Program-made: the position numbers and the translations under genes | The notes under the pieces: model-generated | The model's database searches: none | Told to the model about the DNA's origin: nothing | The model's input: only the letters and a program-made list of their open reading frames with translations | NCBI RefSeq assembly: GCF_003416895.1 | Contig: NZ_QVIO01000012.1 | Span: 1-64,000 of the forward strand | Origin: Duganella sp. BJB476 | Lineage (GTDB): Bacteria; Pseudomonadota; Gammaproteobacteria; Burkholderiales; Burkholderiaceae_D | Length of the DNA: 64,000 nt | Direction of reading: 5' to 3' | In this document: in pieces, positions 16,784 through 27,489 of the stretch | Layout of the letters: each line of letters opens with the position of its first letter | Position numbering within the stretch: the stretch's first letter is position 1

Positions 16784-18337
16784 TCAAAGACTATTCCGTA
16801 TGCCCTCGCAATCGGCGGGATGCGCCATGTAGTCGCTGAGCCAGTCGAACACGCGGTTGGCCTTGGCCGAGATGGCGGCGTCGAAGCCGCGCGCGGCAAG
16901 CAGGGCGATGCCGTTGGTCTCGCGCAGCACGCCGGGCGCCACCTGCAGGCCGTCGCCCACGCGGCTGACGCACCACGGCGTCAAGCGCTCCTCCAGCAAC
17001 GGCGCCAGCACCAGGTTGTGCGAGGAGACGATCACCGTGCCCTGCTGCGACAAGGTATGCAGCACCGCCGTCGCCGCCGAGATCGATTCCAGGTGATTGG
17101 TGCCGCGGAATATCTCGTCGATGATGAACAGGGCCGGCGCGCGCTCGGCCAGCGCCAGCAGCTCGCGCGCCCGCCGCAGCTCGGCGATGTACAGGCTCTC
17201 GCCGCCTTCCAGCGCATCCTCGCTCTGCATGCTGGAATACACCGGCAGCAGCGGCGTGACCGCCTGCTCCGCATAGCAGAAGCAGAACGCGCGGGCGACG
17301 ATCAGGTTCAGCCCCACCGTGCGCAGCAAGGTGCTCTTGCCGATGCCGTTCTGCCCGGAGATAAAGGCGCCCCGCCCCGCCAGCGCGAACGACAGCGGCT
17401 CTGCCTGCGCCAGCAGCGGATGCACCACCCGCTCCAGCGTGACGGCGCCGCCCTGCTCCGCCCAGCAATAGCGCTCCGTCTGCGCCAGGTGCCGCGCCAG
17501 CGCCAGGTCGGCTTCCAGCGTGGCCACGCGCTGGAAACTGCTGCGCAGGAATTCAAGATGGCTGCGCACCGCCTCGCGGCTGTCGAAATAGTGACGCACA
17601 TTCATCTGCCACAGCCAGTCGCGGTACTCGCGCATGCCAGGCAGGTTGCCGGCCGCCGACTGGCCGATCTTGCGATTGAGCTTGCCCGCCTGCGCCGCGT
17701 CATCGCGCAGGCCGGCCGTCAGCGGATCGTCCAGCGCGGCCAGCAGGCTGTGGGCGCGCAGCATTTGCTGCAGCGTGGCCAGGATGCGGCGCCACTCCTC
17801 GACCGCTTCGTGATAGTGCATCTGCACCGCCAGCAGCACCATCCACAGCACCACCACCACGCCCCACAGCGCCACCACGCCGGTGACCAGCGCCAGCACC
17901 ACCGACAGCAGCAAGCCCAGCGGCAGCCACGGCAGCAGCCCTCTCCAGCGCGGCGCCGGCGGCAAGGCGGCGCCGAACAGGCTTTCGCTGACTTCGCGAT
18001 CGGCGCCGCGCAATCCGGAGCAGGCGGCGTGCAGGCGCTCCCGCAGTCCGGCGTCCCGCGCCAGTGTCCGCACGCGGACGGCGGACGCGGCCACTGCACC
18101 GCCGTCCGCATGCAGGCGGCGGTGCAGCTCCTGCTGGCCGAAGATGCTGGTCTCGCGCGCCAGCTGCGCGCTGTACTGCGGCAGCAGCATGTCGTCCCAG
18201 GTTTGCGCGTCCAGCGCGCTGGCGTCGGCGTGGGCGGTGCGCTGGTACAGCGCGACGTCGCTGGGAACGAAGGGATAGTCGACTATCGGGGTTTCGGCGG
18301 GCAGCAGCAGGCGGGTCAAACGGTCGAACAAGCTCAT
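16784..18337 (-). CDS. Membrane-anchored MutS-like ATPase
   Basis: A 517-residue protein whose C-terminal third is a MutS-type ATPase domain: modified P-loop GQNGIGKSTLLRTVGLN (MutS itself has GPNMGGKST), LFIIDEIFRGTNH as Walker B with the MutS-type RGT, and VIVSSHN. Two hydrophobic segments near residues 130-165 should anchor it in the membrane. There are no mismatch-recognition or connector domains, so a role in mismatch repair is unlikely. The ATG at 18337 is preferred over an in-frame GTG at 18367. The gene runs toward the GbsR-regulated cluster but ends before its operator. Function unknown. Confidence 0.82.
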   Translation of the reverse strand: MSLFDRLTRLLLPAETPIVDYPFVPSDVALYQRTAHADASALDAQTWDDMLLPQYSAQLARETSIFGQQELHRRLHADGGAVAASAVRVRTLARDAGLRERLHAACSGLRGADREVSESLFGAALPPAPRWRGLLPWLPLGLLLSVVLALVTGVVALWGVVVVLWMVLLAVQMHYHEAVEEWRRILATLQQMLRAHSLLAALDDPLTAGLRDDAAQAGKLNRKIGQSAAGNLPGMREYRDWLWQMNVRHYFDSREAVRSHLEFLRSSFQRVATLEADLALARHLAQTERYCWAEQGGAVTLERVVHPLLAQAEPLSFALAGRGAFISGQNGIGKSTLLRTVGLNLIVARAFCFCYAEQAVTPLLPVYSSMQSEDALEGGESLYIAELRRARELLALAERAPALFIIDEIFRGTNHLESISAATAVLHTLSQQGTVIVSSHNLVLAPLLEERLTPWCVSRVGDGLQVAPGVLRETNGIALLAARGFDAAISAKANRVFDWLSDYMAHPADCEGIRNSL

Positions 18338-18401
18338 ACGGTACTCAGGTGGGGGCGACAGCGTCACAGATGGTCACGCTTGCCACTTTATCAAGTCAGG
18401 C

Positions 18402-18442
18402 CGGACAGGGCGGACGACCGGACAGCGCACGGACAACGGACG
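18402..18442 (+). repeat. Cluster of five CGGAC(A/G) repeats upstream of a sigma-54 promoter
   Basis: CGGACA/CGGACG units begin at 18402, 18411, 18419, 18430 and 18437, all in the same orientation, in a 41-base stretch 40-80 bases upstream of the -24/-12 element at 18481. This is the position expected for activator binding sites. The same word, in the same orientation relative to transcription, is clustered before the sigma-54 promoter at 49947-49962. Confidence 0.7.
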
Positions 18443-18480
18443 GCGGCGGCCAACATCAATCAAATCAAGCACTTAAGCGC

Positions 18481-18496
18481 TGGCACAGTTTCTGCA
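18481..18496 (+). promoter_or_regulatory. Sigma-54 (RpoN) promoter of the ABC exporter/two-component operon
   Basis: TGGCAC-N5-CTGCA has the -24 GG and -12 GC with exactly ten bases between, matching TGGCAC-N5-TTGCA at all but one of the fixed positions. Transcription would start near 18507, about 23 bases before the first ATG. The operon encodes a sigma-54 activator, which fits autoregulation. Confidence 0.8.
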
Positions 18497-18529
18497 TAAC
18501 GTTGCATATCTACACACACTTACACGATC

Positions 18530-19798
18530 ATGATACGCGACACCTCCAATCAAGACGCCGTCATCGCCGCCCCCAAGGGGCAAGCCACCAAGCGCCGCCT
18601 CATCATCGCCGCCGGCGCCATCGCCCTGGTGGCGGCGGCTTACTCGCTGGTCCACTCCTGGCGCGGCAGCGACCATTCGGTCAACCTGTCGCGCCTGCGC
18701 ATCGCCGAAGTGGGCCGCGGCACGCTGATCCGCGACGCCGCCGTCAACGGCCGCATCGTCGCCGCCATCAGCCCAACGCTGTATTCGGCCTCGCCGGCCA
18801 CCGTGACCTTGAAGGCCGCCGCCGGCGACACCGTCAAGAAGGGCGACGTGCTGGCGGTGCTGGAATCGCCCGACCTGACCGACGCGCTGAAGCGCGAGCA
18901 ATCGAGCTTCCTGCAACTGGAGGCCGAAGTCGAGCGCCAGAAGATCCTGGCCCGCAAGCAGAAACTGCTGGCCCGCCGCGACGCCGACACCGCCGAGATC
19001 GACCGCCTGTCGGCGCTGCGCACGCTGGAGCGCTACAACGCCGTCTCCAACGAAGGCATCATCGCCAAGATCGAATACCAGAAGGCCAAGGACGCGCTGA
19101 ACTCGGCCGAGATCCGCGCCAAGCACGCCGGCCAGGCGGCCGAGCTGGAAAGCGACAACGTCGCGCTGGAGCTGAAGACCAAGATCAACGAGCTGGACCG
19201 CCAACGCCTGTCGCTGGCCAACGCCCAGCGCCGCGTCGACGAGCTGACCGTGCGCGCGCCGGTGGACGGCTTCATCGGCACCCTGTCGGTGGCCAACCGC
19301 AGCGTGGTGCCGGCCAATGCGCCGCTGATGACGCTGGTCGACCTGTCGCGCCTGGAAGTGGAGCTGGAAGTGCCGGAGACCTATGTGTCCGACATCGGCC
19401 TGGGCATGAACGCCGAAGTCAACTACGGCACCGGCACCGCCAACGCCAAGCTGTCGGCGCTGTCGCCGGAAGTGGTCAAGAACCAGGTGTTGGCGCGGGT
19501 GCGCTTCACCGCCGCCCAGCCGGCCGGCCTGCGCCAGAACCAGCGCGTCACCGCGCGCCTGCTGATCGACGAAAAACCCAACACGCTGATGATCCAGCGC
19601 GGCCCGTTCGTGGAATCCGAAGGCGGCCGCTACGCTTATGTAGTCCGGGACGGCATCGCCATCCGCACCCCGATCAAGATGGGCGCCACCAGCGTCTCCG
19701 CGGTGGAGATCCTCGGCGGTTTGAAACAGGGCGACAAGGTCGTCATCTCCGGTACCGAAACCTTCGAGAACGCCGAACGCGTCTCGATCAATCAATAA
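18530..19798 (+). CDS. HlyD/MacA-type membrane fusion protein of an ABC exporter
   Basis: A 422-residue periplasmic adaptor with one N-terminal membrane anchor (residues 23-41, IIAAGAIALVAAAYSLV). It has a lipoyl-type half motif (AAAGDTVKKGDVLAVLESPD), a long alpha-helical hairpin (about 105-240) and the returning half (VRAPVDGFIGTLSV), then beta-barrel and membrane-proximal domains (GGLKQGDKVVISGTE). Such adaptors link an inner membrane ABC transporter to an outer membrane channel. No channel gene lies next to it. First gene of a six-gene operon behind the sigma-54 promoter; no strong ribosome binding site is visible before the ATG. Confidence 0.9.
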   Translation: MIRDTSNQDAVIAAPKGQATKRRLIIAAGAIALVAAAYSLVHSWRGSDHSVNLSRLRIAEVGRGTLIRDAAVNGRIVAAISPTLYSASPATVTLKAAAGDTVKKGDVLAVLESPDLTDALKREQSSFLQLEAEVERQKILARKQKLLARRDADTAEIDRLSALRTLERYNAVSNEGIIAKIEYQKAKDALNSAEIRAKHAGQAAELESDNVALELKTKINELDRQRLSLANAQRRVDELTVRAPVDGFIGTLSVANRSVVPANAPLMTLVDLSRLEVELEVPETYVSDIGLGMNAEVNYGTGTANAKLSALSPEVVKNQVLARVRFTAAQPAGLRQNQRVTARLLIDEKPNTLMIQRGPFVESEGGRYAYVVRDGIAIRTPIKMGATSVSAVEILGGLKQGDKVVISGTETFENAERVSINQ

Positions 19799-19818
19799 CT
19801 TTTTTGAAGAGGCCCTCC

Positions 19819-20547
19819 ATGCTGCGCATGCAAAACCTGAGCAAAGTCTATCGTACCCACATGATCGAAACCCACGCGCTGCGCGGCTTCGAGATCAACG
19901 TCAAGCAAGGCGAATTCGTCACCGTGACCGGTCCTTCCGGCTCCGGCAAGACCAGCTTCCTCAACATCGCCGGCCTGCTGGAAGAATTCACCGACGGCGA
20001 GTACATCCTCGACGGCATCAACGTCAAGGGCATGGACGACAACGCCCGCTCGCGCCTGCGCAACGAAAAGCTGGGCTTCATCTTCCAGGGCTTCAACCTG
20101 ATCCCCGACCTGTCGCTGTTCGACAATGTCGACGTGCCGCTGCGCTACCGCGGCTTCAACGCCGCCGAGCGCAAGGAGCGCATCGAGGACGCGCTGTCCA
20201 AGGTCGGCCTGGCCTCGCGCATGAAGCACTACCCGGCCGAGCTGTCCGGCGGCCAGCAACAGCGCGTGGCGATCGCGCGCGCGCTGGCCGGCTCGCCCAA
20301 ATTGCTGCTGGCCGATGAACCGACCGGCAACCTGGACACCCAGATGGCGCGCGGCGTGATGGAGCTGCTGGAGGAAATCAACGCCCAGGGCACCACCATC
20401 CTGATGGTGACCCACGATCCGGAACTGGCGGTGCGCTCGCAGCGCAACGTCCACATCATCGACGGCCAGGTGTCGGACCTGGTGCGCAAGGCGCCGACGC
20501 TGTTCGACGCCAACGCCCACGCCGACGGCAAATCCCATGTCGCATAA
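19819..20547 (+). CDS. ABC transporter ATP-binding protein (MacB/LolD type)
   Basis: A 242-residue ATPase with Walker A GPSGSGKTS, signature LSGGQQQRVAIARAL, Walker B LLLADEPTGN and the H-loop VTHDPEL. It belongs to the group that powers mechanotransmission transporters such as MacB and LolCDE. The start at 19819 follows GAAGAGG at good spacing, 20 bases after the adaptor stop. It should work with the two permeases immediately downstream. Confidence 0.93.
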   Translation: MLRMQNLSKVYRTHMIETHALRGFEINVKQGEFVTVTGPSGSGKTSFLNIAGLLEEFTDGEYILDGINVKGMDDNARSRLRNEKLGFIFQGFNLIPDLSLFDNVDVPLRYRGFNAAERKERIEDALSKVGLASRMKHYPAELSGGQQQRVAIARALAGSPKLLLADEPTGNLDTQMARGVMELLEEINAQGTTILMVTHDPELAVRSQRNVHIIDGQVSDLVRKAPTLFDANAHADGKSHVA

Positions 20548-20557
20548 GGAGCGCAAC

Positions 20558-21874
20558 ATGTTCCAATACTACTTCCTGCTGGGCCTGCGCAGCCTGCGCC
20601 GCAACCCGGCCCTGACCGCGCTGATGGTGCTGACCCTGGCCATCGGCGTGGCCGCCAGCGTGGCCACCTTGACCATCCTGCACGTGATGTCGGGCGACCC
20701 TATCCCGTCCAAGAGCGAGCGCCTGTTCGTGCCGCTGATCGACAACGGCCCGCTCGGAGGCTACAAGGCCGGCGACAAGCCCAACGACCGCCAGCTCAGC
20801 TATCGCGACGCCGTCAACCTGATGAACAGCAAGGCCGGCGAACGCCGCACCGCGATCTACGGCGTCGCCGTGCCGATCGAGCCGCAGCGCAAGGACGTCG
20901 GCGTGTTCACCGCGCGCGGCCTGGCGCTGTATGGCGACTTCTTCAACATGTTCGATGCCCCCCTCCTGCACGGCCAGGGCTGGAGCCCGGCCGACGACAA
21001 GGCCGGCGCCGACGTCATCGTGCTGAGCCGCAAGCTGGCGGAAAAACTGTATGGCAGCACCGACCCGGTCGGCCAGCGCATGACGGTGGCCGGCTTCCAG
21101 TACCAGATCGTCGGCGTGCTCGACACTTGGACCGTGGTGCCGCGTTTCCACCGCATCATCGGCAGCCAGGACGGCGCCTTCAGCGAGGAGGACGAGCTGT
21201 TCATTCCGTTCACCAGCGCCATCCGCCACGAGATGCAGCGCAACGGCAGCACCAGCTGCACCGACGACGTCGGTCCCGGCTTCCAGACTTTCATCAACTC
21301 CGAATGCACCTGGGTGCAGGCGTGGATCGAAACCCGCAGCGGCGCCGACCGCGCCGAGCTGCAAAGCTTCCTCGACAGCTACGCCATCGAACAGCGCAAG
21401 CTGGGCCGCCTCAAGCGCAACGCCCCCAACAAGCTGTACGACGTGCGCGAATGGCTGGACTACATGAAGGTGGTCGGCAACGACAACAAGCTGTCGGCCT
21501 GGCTGGCGTTCGGCTTCCTGGTGCTGTGCCTGGTCAACACCATCGGCCTGCTGCTGGCCAAGTTCTCGGTGCGCGCCGCCGAGGTCGGCATCCGCCGCGC
21601 GCTGGGCGCCTCGCGCCGCGAAATCTTCAACCAGTTCCTGATCGAGACCACCGTGGTCGGCCTGGTCGGCGGCGCGCTCGGCCTGCTGCTGGCCTTCGGC
21701 GCGCTGGCGCTGATCGCCATGCAGTCGAAGGCGCTGACGGTGGTCGCGCACATGGACTGGATCATGCTGCTGACCACCTTCGCGCTGGCGGTGCTGGCGG
21801 CGGTGCTGGCCGGCCTGCTGCCGACCTGGCGCGCCTGCCAGGTGACGCCGGCGCTGCAACTCAAATCTCAATAA
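20558..21874 (+). CDS. MacB-type ABC transporter permease, first subunit
   Basis: A 438-residue permease with the MacB plan: one membrane helix near the N-terminus (PALTALMVLTLAIGVAASVA), a large periplasmic domain (about 45-300), then three helices in the FtsX-like domain, including GIRRALGASRREIFNQFLIE, the cytoplasmic coupling region. The start at 20558 is chosen because it follows AAGGAG at ideal distance; an in-frame ATG at 20537 would overlap the ATPase gene. The paralogous second permease follows, so the transporter is probably a heterodimer. Confidence 0.9.
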   Translation: MFQYYFLLGLRSLRRNPALTALMVLTLAIGVAASVATLTILHVMSGDPIPSKSERLFVPLIDNGPLGGYKAGDKPNDRQLSYRDAVNLMNSKAGERRTAIYGVAVPIEPQRKDVGVFTARGLALYGDFFNMFDAPLLHGQGWSPADDKAGADVIVLSRKLAEKLYGSTDPVGQRMTVAGFQYQIVGVLDTWTVVPRFHRIIGSQDGAFSEEDELFIPFTSAIRHEMQRNGSTSCTDDVGPGFQTFINSECTWVQAWIETRSGADRAELQSFLDSYAIEQRKLGRLKRNAPNKLYDVREWLDYMKVVGNDNKLSAWLAFGFLVLCLVNTIGLLLAKFSVRAAEVGIRRALGASRREIFNQFLIETTVVGLVGGALGLLLAFGALALIAMQSKALTVVAHMDWIMLLTTFALAVLAAVLAGLLPTWRACQVTPALQLKSQ

Positions 21875-21885
21875 GGACCCGCATC

Positions 21886-23121
21886 ATGGAAATCCGCCCC
21901 ATCCTTTCCGCGCTGTTGCGCAACAAGACCGGCCCGGTGCTGGTCGCCGTCCAGGTCGCGCTGAGCCTGGCGATCCTGGCCAACGCGCTGCACATCGTGC
22001 AGGTGCGCCAGGCCGTGTCGGCCCGCACCAGCGGCCTCGCCAACGAGCAGGACGTGTTCGCCCTGCAAGTGCGCCACCTGAAGAACGGCGGCCACCAGGA
22101 CCAGCTGGCGGTGCAGCGCCGCGAGACGGCGCTGCTGCGCGCCGTGCCGGGCGTGCTGGCGGTCGCCAACGTGTCGCAGATGCCGCTGTCGCGCTCGGGC
22201 AACTACACCGGCATGGCGATCGACCGCAAGCAGATCAAGCCGACCGCGCAGTCCACCACCTACTACGCGGCCGATTCGCTGGTCCAGACCTGGGGGCTGC
22301 GGCTGGTCGAAGGCCGCGATTTCGTCGCCGGCGAAACGCCGGAAGTCGACCAGAACACCAGCGATGAAATGCCCAAGGTGCTACAGATCAGCCGCAAGCT
22401 GGGCGAGAAGCTGTGGCCGGGCCAGGCCAGCTTCATCGGCAAGACCGTCTACTTCGGCACCGGCGAAGGGGCCAAGGGCGCGCGCGTGGTCGGTGTGGTG
22501 GAACAACTGCAGACGCCGGGCGCCCAGATCGACGAGACCGGCGAGTTCTCGACCATCGTGCCGGTGCGCCTGACCGGCGACGACGCCGACAGCTACACGC
22601 TGCGCGCCGAACCGGGCCAGCTGGACCGCGTGATCAAGGAGGCCGAAGCAGCCTTGCGCGCGGCCTCGCCGATCCCGGTCGTCGTCAAGACCCGCACCAT
22701 GGTGGAAATGCGCACCAACCGCTACCGCGCCGACAACGCGCTGGCGTGGATGCTGGTGACGGTCAGCGTGCTGCTGCTGTTGATCACCGCCAGCGGCATC
22801 GTCGGCATGGCCAGCCTGTGGGTCACGCAGCGCCGCAAGCAGATCGGCGTGCGGCGCGCACTGGGGGCGCGCCGGGTCGACATCCTGCGCTACTTCGTCA
22901 CCGAGAACTTCATGATCACCAGCGTCGGCGTGGCGGCCGGGGTGCTGCTGGCGCTGGGTCTGAACCAGCTGCTGGTGAGCCAGCTGGAGATGGCGCGCCT
23001 GCCGGCCGGCTACCTGATCGCCGGCGCCGCCGTGTTCTGGGCGCTGGGCGTGGCCGCCGTGTACGGTCCGGCCTGGCGCGCGGCCTCGATTTCGCCGGCC
23101 ACCGCCACCCGCAGCGCCTAG
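21886..23121 (+). CDS. MacB-type ABC transporter permease, second subunit
   Basis: A 411-residue partner permease with the same layout: N-terminal helix (TGPVLVAVQVALSLAILANA), periplasmic domain, and three C-terminal helices with IGVRRALGARRVDILRYFVT as the coupling segment. The start is 11 bases after the previous stop, with AAGGA upstream. MacB-type transporters extrude peptides, antibiotics or lipoproteins by transmitting motion across the membrane rather than by moving substrate through it. The substrate here is unknown. Confidence 0.9.
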   Translation: MEIRPILSALLRNKTGPVLVAVQVALSLAILANALHIVQVRQAVSARTSGLANEQDVFALQVRHLKNGGHQDQLAVQRRETALLRAVPGVLAVANVSQMPLSRSGNYTGMAIDRKQIKPTAQSTTYYAADSLVQTWGLRLVEGRDFVAGETPEVDQNTSDEMPKVLQISRKLGEKLWPGQASFIGKTVYFGTGEGAKGARVVGVVEQLQTPGAQIDETGEFSTIVPVRLTGDDADSYTLRAEPGQLDRVIKEAEAALRAASPIPVVVKTRTMVEMRTNRYRADNALAWMLVTVSVLLLLITASGIVGMASLWVTQRRKQIGVRRALGARRVDILRYFVTENFMITSVGVAAGVLLALGLNQLLVSQLEMARLPAGYLIAGAAVFWALGVAAVYGPAWRAASISPATATRSA

Positions 23122-23179
23122 GGTGGCCGAAGCGATGTTTGCTGTACCGGGCATGCCGCGACAATGTTATGCTTACGGC

Positions 23180-24519
<1,340 letters not shown>

Positions 24520-24520
<1 letters not shown>

Positions 24521-25896
24521 TGGACGACGCCGGCCGCCGCCAGGGCGCCTCCCGCCCGTCCGCTCCACGCTTATCCCTGTTGACGCGCTGGACCGCGATG
24601 GTCGGCACGCTGCTGACGGTCGGCATCCTGATCGCGCTGACCCTGACCCATTTCTTCCCCGACCATCCGGGCCTGGTGCTGGCGGTCTGCCTGCTGTGCG
24701 TGCTGCCGATCTCCATCATCACCATCCGCGCCCAGCTGGAATACATGCTGTCGCTGTTCCGCGCGCTGACCGGCACCGTCACCAGCTACAAGGACGGCGA
24801 TTTCTCGTTCAGCCTGCACTGGCCGCAGAACGACGAACTGAGCGACCTGGTGGCGGCCCACAACGCGCTGGGCGACGTGCTGCGCCAGCAGCGGCTGGAC
24901 CTGGTGCAGCGCGAGCTGCTGCTCGACACCATGGTGCAGAACACGCCGGTGGCGATGCTGCTGGTCAACGAGGCCGGCCCGGTGGTCTACGCCAACGTGG
25001 CGGCGCGCCAGTTGCTCAACCAGGGCCGCAAGCTGGAGGGCCACCGGCTCGACGACATCCTGGCGCACGCCTCGCCGGCGCTGCTGGAGGCGCTGGCGCG
25101 CGGCGGCGACGGCCTGTTCACCACCAGGGAGGCCGGCGCCGAGGTGGACGAGGAAGAGGTCTACCACCTGGCGCGCCGCAGCTTCAACCTCAACGGCCGC
25201 AAGCACGAGTTGCTGCTGCTGCGCCAGCTGACCATGGAGTTGCGCCGGCAGGAAGTGCAGACCTGGAAAAAAGTCATCCGCGTCATCAGCCACGAGCTGA
25301 ACAACTCGCTCGCGCCGCTGACCTCGCTGGCCCATTCCGGTGCCGAGCTGGTGCGGCGCGGCCAGACCGAGCGCCTGCCGCAAATCCTCGCCACCATCGA
25401 GGAGCGCACCCGCCACCTGGAAAGTTTCATCCTCGGCTACGCGCGCTTCGCCAAGCTGCCGACGCCGCGGCTGGAGCTGCAGGCGTGGCCGGCCTTCCTG
25501 GCCCAGCTGGCGGCCCAGGTCGATTTCAGCATCGCCGGCGAGCCGCCCGACGAACCCTGCGCCTTCGATCCCTCGCAGCTGGAGCAGGCGCTGCTGAACC
25601 TGCTCAAGAACGCCCATGAATCGGGCTCGCCGGCCAACGAGGTCAGCCTGGAGGTGCGGCGCCTGCACGGCGCGGTGCGGATCGACGTGCAGGACCGCGG
25701 CCCCGGCATGAGCGACACCGTGCTGACCAACGCGCTGGTGCCGTTCTACTCCACCAAGCGCAGCGGCACCGGCCTGGGCCTGGCGCTGGCGCGCGAAATC
25801 GCCGAAGCCCACGGCGGCCGCATCACCCTGGCCAACCGCGACGGCGGCGGCCTGACCGTCACTTTGATCCTGCCAGTGTCGGCAAGCAGCAACTAA
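24520..25896 (+). CDS. Sensor histidine kinase, partner of the sigma-54 response regulator
   Basis: A 458-residue membrane kinase. Two hydrophobic segments (about 24-43 and 50-68) with almost no periplasmic loop suggest sensing inside the membrane or in the cytoplasm. A HAMP-like region, a PAS domain (TPVAMLLVNEAGPVVYANVA), the phosphoacceptor His258 in VISHELNNSLAP, the N-box LLNLLKNAHES, and G-boxes DRGPGM and GTGLGLAL follow. Its ATG overlaps the TGA of the regulator (TGATG), so kinase and regulator are a coupled pair. It is the last gene of the exporter operon. Confidence 0.92.
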
Positions 25897-26028
25897 AACG
25901 TCATTACTGAATTGAAATTAAGTTGATAATTTGCACAACGGAAATTGATCATTGGAAATTTCTTAATGTTCAGCCCGTGTATTAGCTGCGCCCTATCAGC
26001 CTTTCCACCGCGATCAAAAAATATCGAA

Positions 26029-26057
26029 TTGACATCGAAAATTCCCAAGCGTACTTT
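26029..26057 (+). promoter_or_regulatory. Possible promoter of the PEP-CTERM gene
   Basis: A consensus -35 TTGACA is followed after 17 bases by TACTTT, a weak -10, in an AT-rich stretch. It lies 54 bases upstream of the ATG at 26111. Confidence 0.45.
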
Positions 26058-26110
26058 GCATGGGCAGCACGGGGTTTCGTGAATTTTGTCTGATTTTTCG
26101 CGGGGATAAT

Positions 26111-26638
26111 ATGAAATTAAAATTAATATTGGCAGCCGGGCTATTGGCCGTAGCAGCGGGAAGCGCTATGGCGAACAACTATGCGCCGGCGGTCATCGCC
26201 ATGACGGGCGGCCCAAGTGTCTGGACCACGCCGTTCGGCACGTCGCATAGCGACGGGCTGCCTTTCGTCGATACCTACACTTTCTCGTATTCCGGCCTGC
26301 CGGGCTCGGCGCAGGGCTACTTCGCCAACATTACCAACGTTTCAGCTTCGCCAACGAGCGTGCTGAACTTCAGCTGGGCCGACATCAACGGCGTGCCACT
26401 GACGGTCTATAACGGCGTGCCCATCCCGTTCATCGGTGGCACCGCATCGGGCAGCGTGTTCTTCAGCGTGCCGGTGAGCGGCCTGGTCAAGCTGACCATC
26501 ATCGGCACCGACACCGGCACCGCCAGCTACGCCGGCACGCTGGACATCACCTCGGCCGTGCCGGAACCGGCCACCTACGGCATGCTGCTGGGCGGCCTGG
26601 CATTGATGGGATGGATGGCGCGCCGCCGCAAATCCTGA
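26111..26638 (+). CDS. PEP-CTERM sorting domain protein
   Basis: A 175-residue secreted protein with a Sec signal peptide (MKLKLILAAGLLAVAAGSAMA) and a C-terminal PEP-CTERM sorting signal: VPEPATYGMLLGGLALMGW followed by RRRKS. Exosortase is expected to process the Pro-Glu-Pro motif and release the protein to the surface or matrix. The segment FVDTYTF resembles the FxDxF subgroup. The middle is low in charge and rich in Gly, Ser and Thr. The ATG at 26111 follows GGGG and begins the signal peptide. No exosortase is in the window. A strong terminator follows. Confidence 0.9.
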   Translation: MKLKLILAAGLLAVAAGSAMANNYAPAVIAMTGGPSVWTTPFGTSHSDGLPFVDTYTFSYSGLPGSAQGYFANITNVSASPTSVLNFSWADINGVPLTVYNGVPIPFIGGTASGSVFFSVPVSGLVKLTIIGTDTGTASYAGTLDITSAVPEPATYGMLLGGLALMGWMARRRKS

Positions 26639-26650
26639 GCCCTATCCCCC

Positions 26651-26675
26651 AAAAGACGCCGCGGCGTCTTTTTTT
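26651..26675 (+). terminator. Intrinsic terminator after the PEP-CTERM gene
   Basis: AAAAGACGCC-GC-GGCGTCTTTT is a perfect inverted repeat followed by further T residues to 26675, 12 bases after the stop codon. Confidence 0.9.
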
Positions 26676-26715
26676 ACGCCGCGCGCAAAGCCTGACGGGC
26701 TGGTAAACTGCCGCC

Positions 26716-27489
26716 ATGTCCAAGATTCCTGCCTCTCCCGCCCGCTACGACGCGCCCGGCCACCCGCCGGCCACCACCACCGAATTCGAGGGCGTGCGCA
26801 GCCTGCACCTCGGCACCTCCTGGGTGCAGGGCGCGATGCGCCTGGCCAAGCCGGACAACATCGAACTCGAGTACGTGCAGATGATGATGATGTGGCTGCT
26901 CTTCAACGACCAGCCGCGCCACATCGTGCAGCTGGGCCTGGGCAGCGCCGCGCTGACCAAGTTCTGCTACCGCCGCCTGCCCGGCGCGCGCGTGACGGCG
27001 GTCGAGCTCAATCCCAACGTGATCGCCATCTGCAACGCGCAGTTCGGCCTGCCGTCCAACGACGAGCGCCTCAACGTGCTGGAAATGAACGCCATGGATT
27101 TCGTGCTCGACCCGGCCAACCATGGCAGCGTCGACATCCTGCAGGTGGACTTGTACGACGAGGAGGCGCGCGGCCCGGTGCTGGACTCGCCCGAGTTCTA
27201 CCAGGCCTGCTTCGACTGCCTGCGCGACGGCGGCATGATGACCACCAATGTGTTCGGCGATTTCGCCAACTACGACAAGAACCTGCACGCGATGGAACAG
27301 GTGTTCGACGCCGTGGTCTGGCTGCCGGAGGTGCACGACGCCAACATCGTGGTGATCGCCTTCAAGCAGTCGCCGGTGCTGGACTTCAGCGTGCTGTACG
27401 AGCGCGCCGGCGCCATCAAGAAGAGCCTGAACCTGCCGGCCAAGTCCTGGGTCAACGGTTTGAAGGGCTGGATGTTGGATCAGCAATAA
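26716..27489 (+). CDS. Spermidine-synthase-like methyltransferase-fold protein
   Basis: A 257-residue cytoplasmic protein of the spermidine/spermine synthase family. It keeps the nucleotide-binding strand GLGSAALTKFCYRRLP, the acidic ribose contact AVELNPNVI and the VDILQVDLYDEEA segment. Family enzymes transfer an aminopropyl group from decarboxylated SAM, but many bacterial homologues of this type (without a partner SAM decarboxylase nearby) have no shown activity. It stands alone between a terminator and a TonB receptor. Whether it makes polyamine is open. Confidence 0.8.
   Translation: MSKIPASPARYDAPGHPPATTTEFEGVRSLHLGTSWVQGAMRLAKPDNIELEYVQMMMMWLLFNDQPRHIVQLGLGSAALTKFCYRRLPGARVTAVELNPNVIAICNAQFGLPSNDERLNVLEMNAMDFVLDPANHGSVDILQVDLYDEEARGPVLDSPEFYQACFDCLRDGGMMTTNVFGDFANYDKNLHAMEQVFDAVVWLPEVHDANIVVIAFKQSPVLDFSVLYERAGAIKKSLNLPAKSWVNGLKGWMLDQQ

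Noticed and set aside
18060..18120. Additional GTCCGC/GCGGAC words near 18065-18110
   Set aside because: They lie inside the MutS-like coding sequence where Val-Arg and Ala codons produce them; spacing is irregular and no promoter follows.
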